From positions 32,880,140 through 32,944,139 of the forward strand of contig NC_058342.1 in assembly GCF_905475395.1 (NCBI RefSeq): 64,000 nucleotides of DNA. Direction: 5' to 3'. Below are positions 24,209 through 36,957 of the stretch, in pieces; position 1 is the stretch's first letter, and each line of letters starts with the position of its first letter. Below the pieces are notes generated by a model that ran no database searches, had not been told where the DNA came from, and saw nothing but the letters and a program-made list of their open reading frames with translations. The position numbers and the translations under genes are program-made. The DNA comes from Chrysoperla carnea. Lineage: Eukaryota > Arthropoda > Insecta > Neuroptera > Chrysopidae.

Positions 24209-26682
24209 CTAATTGTTTAGTTGGCTCGAAAGGGTATTCTTTACAATTTTACCAAGAAAAATGATTGTAAGATAGATTATTTTAGAAACTGTGTTCGCTG
24301 ATATTTCGAAATGAAATTTGTGGAAATTCATTAAATAGTTCGTATATTTAAGTCTGTCTATTTCGATGTTAATAGATGAGGATTAAGTGGATTAATACCG
24401 AATTTTTTTTTTGTTTATTGTGGAGGGAAATTCAAAAATTTGTTAAGAATTTTCGATTCTACCTCGCATGAACTATTAAGAAAAACATATACAAGACAAG
24501 AAATGATGAGAAATAAACAGAGATGCAATCATTTTTTAAAACCAAGTTTTACCAACCCAAAAAAAAACATTATTTATTTTTATTTATATAGGTACGTCAT
24601 GAAAAATTTTCGAAAAAGGAAATTTCAAAAACAATTGAAAAAAAAAAAATGAAATCCACTCACATGAATCAAAAAAAAGAAATTGTTTTCCCAGAAAAAT
24701 TGACCAAAAACATCACCAAAATTCACCGTTATGTTTTGATTTGATTTTTTTACACACTAAAAATCCCAACACAAAAATTTGTTCACATAGAAAATTTGAA
24801 AATATTTTTATTAAAAGACGGAAAAATAACCACTGTAGTGATTTGTAAATAAAAACACGGTTCGGTTCGAAATACTTTTGTAGGGAACAACAATGGTAGT
24901 AGATGTAAGTTACACGTTCAACCGTCAACGTTAGAGCCTGAACTGACGAACTGAAGCGGTGTGTACTTATATGAAAACTTGTTCATAAAATATATCCGAA
25001 AAAAATTATTATAAATGCTTACTGTGTACAAACACAGCTGGGCATCAAAGCCATAGCAGATACCACTCACAACACTAAATAACTAAATATTATAAAACGC
25101 ATCGTGGATCGTTCAACGTTGAATTTGGATCGTGCTTATGTACATTTTATACGTTTTGGAGAGTTTCAAATTACTCAAAAATATTTTTTTTTTTAATTTA
25201 TGTCCAAAAAATTATATATTTTTTTGTTTTTTATTTAAAAAACAACCGAGATTCATAAATAATTTCATATAAAATTTCGATTAAGGTAAATGAGAACCTT
25301 AATCCGCTAGCCCTCGTGTTATGAGCATTTTTCTCACGCTCCACAGGGGAGTATTTATACCAAATTCCCAGACAAAAATCAGAAAACTTAACTCTTTTGT
25401 TTTGCATTGAAAGTTCTTTTTTGGTGTAGCATCAATATCTTTAAGAGTTAAAAACTTGGGACTCAACTTAGTATACCTTGATATATTTCATATATACATG
25501 GTATAACTAGAAAAACCATCGAAATTATAGATAACTAGGCGGAGCAAATACGGTACAGCACATTAAAATGTAAAATAAAGTACGTATCTTTTATCTTTTC
25601 AGTCAATGAAAAAATCAGTTGACTCAAACAAGTTTGGTTCCAATCAACTTTAATCGTGGCGCTGACATCTCAGCGTTAAATATCTGTTGTCTTTTCATTC
25701 AATGAAAAATAACGACCGAGTACCAGACTTCGTCCAGATGGGCACATCGTCGGTTTAATAAAAAACAACCGAGGACCAGACCTCGCCCAGAGAGGCATCA
25801 TTCTTTCTGCTACCCTCTCCACTCGAGTTTCACGTCCTTGTTATATGGGTTCGTGGGTGTAAGCAAAAAAAGATCAAATTCGAAAATTTTCGGATCTGTT
25901 CGTGTACTTTCGTTAGTTCAATATAAGTCATACTCAGTAAATTATAAAAAAAAAAACTTGTAATAGAATTATAGTGAAATTTAGAAAACTGTCAGTTTTC
26001 TTCCCCTCTATTATCTCCTGAAATTCTCGAATTTTCGATTTTTTTGAAATGAGTTTCGCAAGAAAAAAATGTTTTCCATTGTAAACAGTAATAAATTTTT
26101 GTTTTACTTGTAAAGTTGGAGTATTCTTTTAATGTACAAGTCATAAATTAATTTAATTTTGAGTTCTTGAATGAATTCAATTTAATTAATATAAGATCAT
26201 AAGTCGAACTCGTCATTTTTAATTTCATTAATTATAAATTAAATTTTTGTTTCAATAAATTGTTTTAGAATTTATGTGGGAGGTATATGCAAATATCATT
26301 ACATTTATGAAAACAGTCTTACATAAACAACACAAGTAGGTAGGTAGTTCTTCAACTAAATAACTGCACAGGATTTTTTAACTGCTCTTATAGAATTTTA
26401 CTCATTGAAATTGGGTAACAAATTAAAAAAACTTCTTTCACGTCTGGTTTCAAGGAAATTCAGCACCCAAATAAATAATTCATTTACCAAAAATATCCCT
26501 TCCAGTTTTTATGCAGACCTTTGTACTCAGATAGTTAAATCCAGATGATTTCTGAATTTATAAATTATCCTTTTTCTTGCGAATTTAAAAACTAGACATT
26601 GTGGCCAAATAATCTCAAATTTGAAATAAATTTAAAATGTAATGTTCAAAAAAATCGTTTTGCTGCCATCTAACGGTTACAA
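24209..26682. other. No gene seen
   Basis: Includes the old repeat shared with 13540 (25340-25425). Two GACCAGAC(T/C)TCGCCCAGA-like phrases lie near 25730 and 25780. Confidence 0.4.
25424..25506 (-). repeat. Family B, end fragment
   Basis: AGCATCAATATCTTTAAG to CATATATACATGGTATA only. Confidence 0.65.
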
Positions 26683-26924
26683 CCAAAGACTATAGGATAG
26701 ACAAGAAGCAGAAGTATAATTATAAGTGACATCTGGAGTCTGAGGCGATCAACTATTAAGTTTGTGGGCCTTTGCGGGTATGACTATTAAGTTTAACTAC
26801 TTTGCGGGGGTGACTATTAACTATTAAGTTTGAAAGCCTGACTCGGTAGAGGCGCTGAAACTCGTATACTACGATTTTACATTAGCTCATATGGGCTGCT
26901 TCTCCTCTATCCTATGCTCTTTGG
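26683..26924. mobile_element. 242-bp MITE with TTACAA duplication
   Basis: TIRs of about 29 bp starting CCAAAGA and sharing ATAGGATAGA and AGAAGCAG. TTACAA lies on both sides (26677-26682, 26925-26930). The interior has three GACTATTAAGTTT-like repeats. Confidence 0.75.
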
Positions 26925-27529
26925 TTACAACTTGAATAACAAATAAACGAATTTACAAAACAAAAGAGATTGATAAACCTCTACAGGAGATAATTTGAAC
27001 TAATTAATATTTCCATCGACATATACAGATGTTTTTAGCTTAAAGGCAAAATATAGTAGCTCTACAAAATCGAGGAAAAAAATTTGTTAAAACGTTTCAT
27101 AATACCAAAAGAAATCTCAAACTTTAGGGGTCATATGTCGCAAATTATTTTCAAATTTTCAAATAAGCCTAATTTTTGTAACACATGCAAATTTGATCCG
27201 ATCTAAATGGAATTTTTTATTGAAACTATAATTTTTGGATCAAACTTTTCATTTTTAATATTAGTTTTATTGTTGCTATTCACTTTTATGCTAAATACCA
27301 AGACCTGAACCCAATGATGGATTTAACAGATGGTCAAAGGAGCATTTGGCCACTGAATCCCACCCTCCTGAGGATTCAAAAAAATGTGAATATAGTTGGT
27401 ATAAAAATACAAGAGAGCTGTCTATAGTAGAGCACAAAATTCGATGCAGAAGGGGCCTCAAACTATATTTTTAAGGACCCCATGGGGATTTTGCCTATTG
27501 GGCTGCTTCCCTTAAATCCATCACTGCCT
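26925..27529. other. No gene seen
   Basis: 27180-27300 is a diverged relative of the 316-bp tandem unit (GATCCGATCTAAATGGAA). Confidence 0.45.
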
Positions 27530-27775
27530 GGATCCCACATTCTCGAAATCTATTAACGGGTTATATCCAGTTAGAATTTTCAAAGAATCGATTTTTTTTT
27601 GCAATTCCGGAATGTATATGTATTTAAGCATATTCTCAGAGTGTAATCTTTTGAAACTTTAAACGCGTTTTTTTTCGAAACAGCATTTTCAAAGTCAGTG
27701 AGCAAGATTTCTCCGAAACGACTCGACCGATCGGTTTCGAATTTTTATAAAATCTTTATAGATATTTTTCCCAGA
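27530..27775 (-). repeat. Dispersed repeat H, copy 1
   Basis: Shares, inverted, TCGGAGAAATCTTGCTCA-like and TTGAAACTTTAA phrases with 44740-45010. It ends about 180 bp before the INO80B ATG. Confidence 0.55.
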
Positions 27776-27952
27776 TATTAATCATTTCCCAGGATGGTTG
27801 AGACTTTGAGACTAATATTATTATTATACATATAAAACATTATCACACTAGCTAAGCACGTCCAGATGATATATGTCCATGAATTTGTGTATAATGATAT
27901 TGCCAAATTTGAGGTTAAAATATTTTGAAATAAACAAAAAAGAAAAGTCGAA

Positions 27953-28898
27953 ATGGATATCGGTATGTATTTTCTTGAAATATTTTTGAATATTAAATAA
28001 TTATTAATTTCATATTTCAGACGATTTAGGTGAATCAGATTCACCGTCTTCCAATAGAAGACGACATAAGCATAAAAAACATAAACGTCGAAAAATTCGT
28101 GATGATAGTGAAGGTTCTGTTGACATGTCGATGGATGAAGAAAACATCAAAGTAAAATCACCACCTCCAATGTTACCCATAGAAAAAACAAAGTTAATCA
28201 AAACTGAATCGAAACCTGTAACACCACCAACAGTAACGACCCCAATTAATGCACCACCTTTAAAAGCAAACACAGCTAAAAAGAAACGGACTAGGGGCCG
28301 TGACAGTGGCACGTCCAGTGAAGAAGAACGTTGGTTAGACGCTATCGAATCGGGAAAATTGGAAGATGTGGATGATGAACTGAAAAAAATCAAACCAAAA
28401 GATCCAAAACTAATGACAGCCCGTCAACGGGCGATGTATGAACGTGGTACCGACAAAGAAGCATCACCAAGTCGAGAAACATTAATGTCCCTACCCACCG
28501 GATACAAAGAGAAAGTTATGACAGCGGAAGCAATTCAAAAAGCCGCCCTAAAATCACAAAAACGAAAACAGTTGGCGGATGAAAAACGTGAAAAAGATAA
28601 GAAACGTACAATGGAACGATTATTAAAGAAACAAGAAACAAAAATAAATAAATCGGCTAAAATGAAAGCGAAACGGAACGTACCGTTAATTTCATATAAA
28701 CAAAATTTACAGGAAATCACGTTATCGTTCCCAGAAACTGTTGAGTTTGATATGAGATCGAAATTATTGAGTGAACAAAAAATACCGGAACGGATTTTAT
28801 GCGGTGTGGCCGGCTGTAAAAATCCGAAAAAATATGCATGTTCTATAACCAAAGTGCCATTATGTAGTCTACAATGTTACAAAATGAATATCCGTTGA
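27953..28898 (+). CDS. INO80B: INO80 complex subunit B (PAPA-1 / HIT-finger protein)
   Basis: Subunit B of the nuclear INO80 chromatin-remodelling complex (known role of the family). Two exons: 27953-27962 and 28021-28898, separated by a 58-bp intron with donor GTATGT and acceptor TTTCAG. Joined length is 888 nt, 295 residues. The first exon encodes only Met-Asp-Ile plus one base, and the frame runs open through the junction. N-terminal residues 2-40 are acidic then His/Lys/Arg-rich, an NLS-like stretch. Residues about 170-255 are the charged PAPA-1 region (repeated Lys/Arg/Glu, then the SFPETVEFDMRSKLLSEQ segment). The last 32 residues are a zf-HIT finger with CGVAGCKNP, KYACS, PLCSLQC and the conserved YKMN end. 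The vertebrate protein is about 350 aa, so this one is slightly short. The 10-nt first coding exon would be missed by most gene finders; an internal Met at 28125 is a poorer start. Confidence 0.93.
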
Positions 28899-29002
28899 AT
28901 TACCAACAATACCGAAACTACTTGTCATTAATTCTATTTATTTTTTAACCCGTGTTGTGAGCATTTTGCTCACACACGATTTAAAACATAAATAACTTTT
29001 TT

Positions 29003-29285
29003 TTTTAACTCCCGAATGAAAAAAGTGGTGTTATAAGTTTGACCGCTATGTGTGTGTGTGTCTGTCTGTCAATGGCATCGTAGCGCCTAAAAGGGTGAAC
29101 CGATTTTGATTTTTTTGGTTTTGTTTGAAAGGTCATTTAATGGAGAGTGTTCTTAGCTATGCTCTTAGTTATCTTCAAATTCGAATTCAGGGTTCCGTAC
29201 TCGAAAATACGAAAAATTTGCGATGATCTTCCAAATCTGTTCAGTTTGGAAAAGGCTTTAAAGAAAAAGGCAATTGTTTTTCTTC
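29003..29285 (+). repeat. Dispersed repeat E, copy 1
   Basis: Starts TAACTCCCGAATGAAAAAAG, then GTGTTATAAGTTTGACCGC, GGTGAACCGATTTTGAT and AGTTTGGAAAAGGCTTTAA. Very similar to 45972-46235. A (GT)n run lies near 29046-29061. Confidence 0.75.
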
Positions 29286-30154
29286 ATATAATTTTAATTT
29301 TTTTTTGAATTATGAATTTCTCAGATTTTATCAGCTCATACAGTTTTAAAAAATATATTTTTTTCAAGTCCTTGAGAAACTGTGAACATTTCTTTCATCA
29401 CGAAAGTAAAAGCGTAAGCAAAAAAACATTAACTTCGGAAATTTTCGAGCTTGCCCGTGTACTCAGTAAATAAGACAAACTTAAGATTGAAAATCATGTA
29501 ATCAAACTATTTTTAATTAGCTAGTGTATTAAAAAATAAATTTATATAAAATTATGTAGAGGTTATGTTTTACAAAGTTAAGGAATATTTTACGCATGTG
29601 CAGAACGCATCAGCAAATCTCTTATCACGCGACTTAAGATCATCAAACGGTTGACGCGAATGCTGGTGTTGATTTAATTGAAAGGGTGCTTGATTTTGGG
29701 TTGGATTTACTTGTGATTTACTTGGGAATGCTTTAAAAACATTTGAATGATCCGTATTTTAAACTTAATAGCAATAAATAATTATGAAATTAATAATTTT
29801 TTTAAATAAAATATTTATAATTTGAAAATTGTATTTTAATTTTTTGAATCCAATAAAATGTTTAGTAAATTAGTTTACAAAATTATTCCAGAACAAATAT
29901 CTTATCGGATTCATAAAGAAGCACTAATTTTGGGTCAAACTTTTCATTTTTGATGTAATTTTTTAGATAACATTCATTTTTTTGCGAAATATGGGCATCA
30001 GAACCCCACTATCTTCAAAACTTTTATAGATAGGTTAAATTTGTCCACAAATTCAAAAAGAATGGCCCAAATTTAGTATAATTACATACTTGATTGATTA
30101 AAATTGGATATAATTTGGATGTGATAGAGCAAAATTCAATTTTTTGGATTTTGA

Positions 30155-30162
30155 TGACGTCA
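30155..30162. promoter_or_regulatory. CRE/ATF palindrome, unit 1
   Basis: Perfect TGACGTCA. Same phase within the tandem unit as 30470 and 30786. Function is inferred only from the motif. Confidence 0.35.
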
Positions 30163-30469
30163 TAAAATTCAAAAATCCATTTTTTTCATAATATACCCAA
30201 ATATTATCCGATCTGAATGGAATTTTTTTTGAAACCCACTAATTTTGGGTCAGACTTTTCATTTTTGATGTTATTTTTTAGCTTAGATTCACCTTTCTAC
30301 GAAGTATCGGTACCAGGACCCCACAATTTTCAAAACGGTTATAGCTAGGTTAAATTTGACCACAAATTTGAAAAGTGTGACCCAAATTTAGTATAATTCC
30401 ATACTTGGTTGATTAAAATTGGATATAATTTGGATCTGATAGAGCAAAATTCAATTTTTTGAAATTTGA

Positions 30470-30477
30470 TGACGTCA
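30470..30477. promoter_or_regulatory. CRE/ATF palindrome, unit 2
   Basis: Perfect TGACGTCA in the second tandem unit. Confidence 0.35.
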
Positions 30478-30785
30478 TTAAGTTCAAAAAATCAATTTTT
30501 TTCATAAAATACCCAAATATTATCCGATCTGAATGGAATTTTTTTTGAAACCCACTAATTTTGGGTCAGACTTTTCATTTTTGATGTTATTTTTTAGCTT
30601 AGATTCACCTTTCTACGAAGTATCGGTACCAGGACCCCACAATTTTCAAAACGGTTATAGCTAGGTTAAATTTAACCACAAATTTGAAAAGTGTGACCCA
30701 AATTTAGTATAATTCCTTACTTGGTTGATTAAAATTGGATATAATTTGGATGTGATAGAGCAAAATTTAATTTTTTTGATTTTGA

Positions 30786-30793
30786 TGACGTCA
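30786..30793. promoter_or_regulatory. CRE/ATF palindrome, unit 3
   Basis: Perfect TGACGTCA in the third tandem unit. The fourth unit has lost it. Confidence 0.35.
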
Positions 30794-31100
30794 TAAAGTT
30801 CAAAAAATCAATTTTTTTCATAAAATATCCAAATATTATCCGATCTGAATGGAATTTTTTTTGAAACCCACTAATTTTGGGTCAGACTTTTCATTTTTGA
30901 TGTTATTTTTTAGCTTAGATTCACCTTTCTACGAAGTATCGGTACCAGGACCCCACAATTTTCAAAACGGTTATAACTAGGTTAAATTTGACCACAAATT
31001 TGAAAAGTTTGACCCAAGTTTAGTAAAATTCGTTACTGAGTTAATTAAAATTGGATATAATTTAGATGATATAGAATACAATTCAATTTTTGGGATTTAA

Positions 31101-31687
31101 TAATTACCCCTAGAGGGGAGGGGGGAGTATATCGAAATTGTGACTTCGGAATAGTGATCAGTGACACCGAAAATCCTCCTGTTTCTGGCCCATTTTCTTG
31201 AATATTTCCAAAGTTTTAAAATTTTAAAAATTCGTCTCAGAAATGGATTCTTATAATTAGCCTATTTGGCCAATAGCAATGGCCAAACTTTCTAGCGGCA
31301 ACAAGTTAGATGTAGATTTTGCTCTATGCATCTTCTTGAACATTTTTTTTTTAAATTGGCCCTAGAGATCGAGGTACAAAAAAATGCTTCATTTTACACT
31401 TTTTTCGTCTAAATTGATTCGTCTATAGACATAATTTCGAATCTAACAAGCCATAACTCGTATTTTTACGACCATTACTTGTTCACTTGACTATTATGGT
31501 TGCATGTATATTCGCAAATAGAACAGCTTGGCGGTCTGTTCGTGCGTTAAATGTATACGAGCACAGCTGTGGTGGTGGACGTCTGCACTCCGCACATGCT
31601 ATAAATAATTTGACCATATGCACAGCTAAATATAAATCAAATTATCTTGAACAAATAAAACAAACTTGAACAAATCAAAAAAAGAAA
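31101..31687 (+). promoter_or_regulatory. SMYD4 5' flank and leader
   Basis: Intergenic DNA between the tandem array and the SMYD4 ATG. A TATA-like CTATAAATAA lies at 31600-31609, about 80 nt before the ATG, with an E-box-like CAGCTG at 31564. The leader is A-rich just before the start. No transcription start is proven. Confidence 0.35.
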
Positions 31688-34600
31688 ATGAATCAAATTA
31701 ATAATACAACAAATGATATTTTCAAAAATTGCTATCAAAAAATTCGAAGCGAATTATCAACAAATGATTTTGATTCATTTACAAAATTACAAACGAACAC
31801 ACAACGATTTCAATTTGTGTATAATTTGAAAAATTTACAAGTACCGGCATGTGCTCGTACTGTAACCAAAAATTTTGAACAAGCTATCAACTATAAAAAT
31901 GATGGGAACAAACAATTTACGCTTAAACATGATTTGCAAGCTTTGGAATTGTATAATAAAGCGCTTATTTCGATGCCAATTCAATCCGGTAAGTTTTTAG
32001 TTCTAAGTAAAAAATTTTTACGACTTTTTAGCATAGAATTCGAAATGATTTCTGATGAATTTCTGGGCGTGATAGTTCATAATCCATTGACCAAAAAAAA
32101 CTTTCAGTATCGTGTTTTTTTTATTTTTTTTTTATTCAAGTTTTTGGCTAAGCCTGAGGATAATTTTTGCAATATTTTGAAAGGAATTTATTTTTGTATA
32201 CAGCAAAGGATGTGGCAATAATTCGTGCAAATCGAAGTGCAGTTTTACAACATCTAAAATTGTATCGTTTAGCTTTAATTGACATTGAATGTGCTCTAAA
32301 AATGGATTATCCAAAAGATATGCAATACAAATTACATGAACGTAAAGCACGTATCTATCTAGCATTAAAAAAACATGCGGATGCATTGGATGCATTCAAA
32401 CGCACTATATCAACGTTAAGCGATTGTAAGTTACCATTGGAACGTAAGCAACAATTACAAATGGATGCTCAAATTATGGTTGGAATGTTATCCAAAGATA
32501 AAAACGTTCTAAATTCAAAACAAAGTGATTTTAATTTGGATGTGAAAAAAGTACGAAGTGATTATTTACCAGAATTAACGGCCAAATGCAATACAGAGTA
32601 TCCAAATGCAAGCGAATTAGTGAAATTTGAGTTTAATGAGAATTTGGGTCGTTATGCTGTTGCCAATAATGATATTCAAGTGGGAGATACGTTAATCGTT
32701 GAGAAAGCTGCATGTTCTGTGTTGTTGTCGAATTATTCGTTAACGCATTGCCAACATTGTTTTCTAAAGTAAGTTTCGTAGTCAACATAAATGAAGCCCA
32801 CAATATTAGATAGTAAAATGGCTTTCTGTGAAACTTTTTCTAACCCACCGTAAAACGTTCTTTGAATCATTCTGATCAAAAGCTATCATTTGTAGCTTTA
32901 ATCGTCCCTCACTCGAAAACTATCCGTTAAAAAATTTTGTGGAATTGAGAGCTCTTGATCAGAACGGCCCGAGTTTTTTTTGAGTTAAAAACTACCATTT
33001 AAAATGTCTCTACACAAATATCAATTTGAATGTCCCGATAATGTACTTTATTTCGTCCCCAATAGATGCCAGGAAGAGTCATATTTTGCAGTCAACGTTT
33101 CAGTTTTTCCTGAAAACACCGATAAAACGCCATTTTTTTAAAATGAAACTTAGCTAGATTGATTTTTTGCCTCAAAAACCATTTGCATACTAATTAAGAA
33201 GATTGATATTTCCACTTTTGATATTTCCACTTTTGCAGATTACAAGCACCAATAGCATGTGACTCATGTGCAAATGTAATATTCTGCAGTGAATTATGTA
33301 AAACAAAATCAAAAATTTATCACAATCATGAATGTGGAATCACTCAATCCATTTGGGATTCAGGAATATCAATTATCTGTTTAATGGCTTTACGTTTTAT
33401 CACGGAACGTAATCAAGAATATTTTCAAGAATTGTACTCATCAAACTGTAAAACTCAAAATGTATACAATCAAGTTTTAACATTGGTCACACATAGTGAT
33501 AAACGTTCACAAGAGGATTTCTTCCATCGATCCATAATGGCATTGTACCTTATGAAATGTTTGGAACAATCCAATTATTTTACATCCGATTCTACGATCG
33601 ATTTCAAGTATTTTATTGGTGGTTTAATAATTAAACATTTGGAAATTTTACAATTTAATGCACATGAAATATCCGAATTAAAAATGGATGAAGTTTATCC
33701 AAAACGTGTCGATTTAGCCAAATCTATATTTTTGGGTGGAGCGATTTATCCAACATTAGCGTTATTTAATCATTCATGTGATCCAGGAATTATCAGGTAG
33801 GTGCTAGAATGACCAAAAAGTATACACAAATCTTATGATTGAAGAATGGGTTAAGGTGTCCCCACGATAGGCGGAAATTTAGGACAAAAGCCTATTGTAA
33901 TATTTATAAAAAATTATTTTCTCAGGCATATACATTACATAACTACATTTGGAAATTCCAAAATCACTTGACTTACATGCAATCATGCGGCGTCTCGAAA
34001 CAGGATGAACTAGGCTGCCGATACCAACTGTGGTGTAATCAAATGCTACACCATATTTAAATTTATAATATTCAATCGACATCGAAATTTTTGATTTGAT
34101 TATCGTTTGAAGAATGAATAATTTCCATTTCAGATATTTTCATGGTACATCTGTAATAGTTCGAGCAATAAAAAATATCAAAAAAGGTGAAATGATTGCT
34201 GAAAACTATGGACCGATTTACACTGAATCACCATTGTATGAACGTAAACGTATATTGAAAGAGCAATATTGGTTTGATTGTTTTTGTATGCCATGTATGC
34301 AGGTAAAAGACTCCATAAATAAACAAAATTCGGTCACTATTTCGTAAATCTATGCTTACGGTTTCTAGAGATTGAATATTCTGAATCATTTCCGAACATT
34401 TACTTCCGAGTAACGAGTTTGGACCGATTATATAACGAATTTCCCGAAAACTCCAAGAGACGGCGGAGATACCGTTTACCCTGAGCACCAGGTGCCTCGG
34501 AGACCAGTTCTGACGCGATATTCGTGTTCAGCGACTCCAAAAAACCCCCAATGTAACAAGTTTGAAATCATTTCCATCACTATTAACCGAATTGTGAATT

Positions 34601-35165
34601 AAGTATATTTACGGTTACTTAATTCACTGTTCAAAGTTTTCGAAGTTGACCGTTTTTAGTGTTTCGTTTCTGCGACTAAAACATGAATTTATAGGATTGA
34701 TTTTTCTGATTCATATGTTCCTGTATTTCCCCCATACAGAATTGGCCCACGTTTGACAACATGAACCCATCAATATTACGATTCCGTTGCGATGCTCAAA
34801 TCAAGTGCACGAATATCATTCCGATAAGTGTGAACACTGATAAATTCTTTGCACATTGTGGTCTGTGCGATCAGAATACAAATATTCTAAAAGGATTAAA
34901 ATCTTTGGAGGTAAAAACGCGATTTGTATATTTTCTGGATGAGCTAATTAATTGATATTTTTTTTACGTCCAGGAAACCGATTATTTATGTAAAAAGGCG
35001 AATGAATTCATTGAAAAAGGTGATACGACGAATGCCTTTCAAATGCTGAAGAAAGCGTTGTCGATAATGAATGAAGTTTTGGCTCCACCATTTCGGGATT
35101 ATACTTTATGTCAACAAGGAATACGAAGATGTTTGTTGGATTTAGGAAATAAAACTAATTTTTAA
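31688..35165 (+). CDS. SMYD4: SET and MYND domain-containing protein 4
   Basis: Putative protein-lysine methyltransferase of the SMYD4 branch. Six exons: 31688-31988, 32204-32768, 33239-33796, 34134-34302, 34740-34910, 34974-35165. All introns are GT-AG and the phases match, giving 1956 nt and 651 residues. Residues about 60-200 are TPR-like (KNDGNKQF, LQALELYNKAL, RANRSAVLQHLKLY), as in SMYD4. The SET N-part is near 240-280 (ENLGRYAVANNDIQVGD). The MYND zinc finger is near 283-325 (CQHC, CDSC, FCSELC, HNHECG). The SET core has NHSCDPG near 465 and ENYGP near 500. A post-SET cysteine cluster FDCFCMPC lies near 525, followed by a C-terminal helical region. The NHSC and YGP motifs expected for AdoMet binding and catalysis are intact, so the enzyme looks functional. 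The start is the first ATG in frame after a TATA-like leader. The human protein is longer (about 800 aa); insect forms are shorter. Confidence 0.93.
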
Positions 35166-35230
35166 ACATTTAAATTACTACATTTATTTGGAAAACATAA
35201 TACATATACCCTTTTATAGTATAAATTTTA

Positions 35231-35450
35231 TATATAGGGTGTCCTCAAAAAATTATTCTTAAAAGTATATTTATTTGTATGTAAAAAAAAACTACTGTTT
35301 TGTTTTAAATTAATTCAAAAAATCCTAATTCAAATATTTCTATGATTAAATACAATATTTTTATGATTATTAACAATTAAAAATGATCGCTGATTTGTTT
35401 AAAGTGTTTTGCACCTCTTTGTTTAAAATTATTGTGGGACACCCTATATA
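35231..35450. mobile_element. MITE just 3' of SMYD4
   Basis: TATATAGGGTGTCC at the left and GGACACCCTATATA at the right, 220 bp, probable TA target. It lies 66 bp after the SMYD4 stop, so it may be part of the 3' UTR. Confidence 0.65.
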
Positions 35451-36957
35451 CATTGTTTAATATTCTGTTTTTAATCACTTTGTACGAATATCACCCTGTA
35501 CGATAAGCGTATCACATTTCAGTCTTACGTTTAAAATTTTGAAAATTCTTAAGAAAAAACAAACAATACAAAATATTTAATATTAATAGTACTTAAAGTT
35601 TCCATTCATGGACTAGATCGTTTTCGAAATATAAAATCAGCTAAATATGAATTATTATAAATACAAACAAAAATATCACATTCTAATTCGAAATCTCATA
35701 AAATTAATAATTAACTCTCAAAAATATAATTAATAATTAAGTCTTAAAATTATAATAAAGTCATGTCAAAATACAAGGAAATTATTGAAATGTTGGTATT
35801 TTGTGATAGATCGACGAATCAAAATGATCTTCTTTTTTAGAAAATACATTACGCAAAAATAAAAACGCGACAAGCTTTTCTTTCGTTAAAAGTACTGGCC
35901 CGGGAGCGGACTGCAAAATCATTTGACCCATCGGTAACCAGCTCAAACTTTCTAATAAAGCTGCAATAAATCGAGTGACAGATCGTTCTCAAGGAGAACA
36001 CAGAGGAATCTTAATCTAGGTGCTAGGAACCCACTTGCGGTACCCCTCTTTTGTTTTATTATTATTATTAGTTTAAGAGAAAATTCGTAAGATACGTTTG
36101 TTATTCTAAATTGTCCAAATAACCGTAAAATCTTTTTCCCGAGAAGTAATAGATAATTTTCGCAAATTTTATGGTTTTATTGCGTTAAGCACAACGAAAT
36201 TCTTTTAAAAGTTTGCCACATTTGATCCACAATTTTAAATAGCGCATTTTCTAAAATAAAAAATCAAGTCACTTCGTCGATTTGCCTCAAAATAGACACA
36301 GAAATACTATTTTGACACCACGAAAAAATAAACAAACTTCACAAATTCATCAATCAATATTCTTCTTATACTGCAGCCATAAAAAGGAACATCAAATTTT
36401 TGAACATTTATTTTGAACATTGGATCTTTAAAAAACGACAAAAAAAAAGCAAACGATAGAAGATCAGAATTTCGATTGATTCTGATACGAAAGTTATGTC
36501 TTCGTTAAAGGATTGACTGGTCTGCATGATTTTTTGTCTTTCGATACTCTATTTCTTCTTCTCTCGTCTTTTGGGCTCATTTTATGAGCGAATTGAGCGA
36601 TTCTTTTGGATCGTATTTAAATAACGAAATGTAATAAAAAAGGTATTTAAACTTATCGAGTGTAAAATAAAGAAGTGTTAGAAGTATCCAAAGATCCAGT
36701 GTTCGAATTCCAATAAGAGACCATCCATTAATTACGGCACCGATAAGGAGGAGAGGTAGAAGTCAAAAGCTTTGGGGCGCAAAATTTATATGTATAAAAA
36801 AAAAACTAGCCCATGAAGATTTTTAACTGCTGAGAGAGGAGTAGGGTTGGTTAAAAAATCGTAAAATTGGTGTGACGTAATTGATGGATAGCCCCTAATA
36901 TTACATTTTAAAAAAAAATATAGAGTTAAAGCACACCTAACACGATGCAAAATCATG
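35451..36957. other. Convergent 3' intergenic region
   Basis: Between SMYD4 (+) and the CCCH gene (-). AATAAA at 35754-35759 could serve SMYD4. Otherwise no feature. Confidence 0.4.

Larger units (their letters stand above)
29926..31100. repeat. 316-bp tandem array with CRE palindromes
   Basis: Three complete units plus a fourth, decayed one. AATTTTGGGT recurs at 29926, 30241, 30557 and 30873 (spacing 315-316). Units contain GGTACCAGGACCCCAC and, in the first three, a perfect TGACGTCA. It lies between INO80B and SMYD4, ending about 590 bp before the SMYD4 ATG. A lone diverged relative sits near 27,180-27,300. Confidence 0.9.

Noticed and set aside
30155-30793. Regularly spaced repeats as a CRISPR array
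   Set aside because: 316-bp tandem units without short repeat/spacer structure, in an animal genome.
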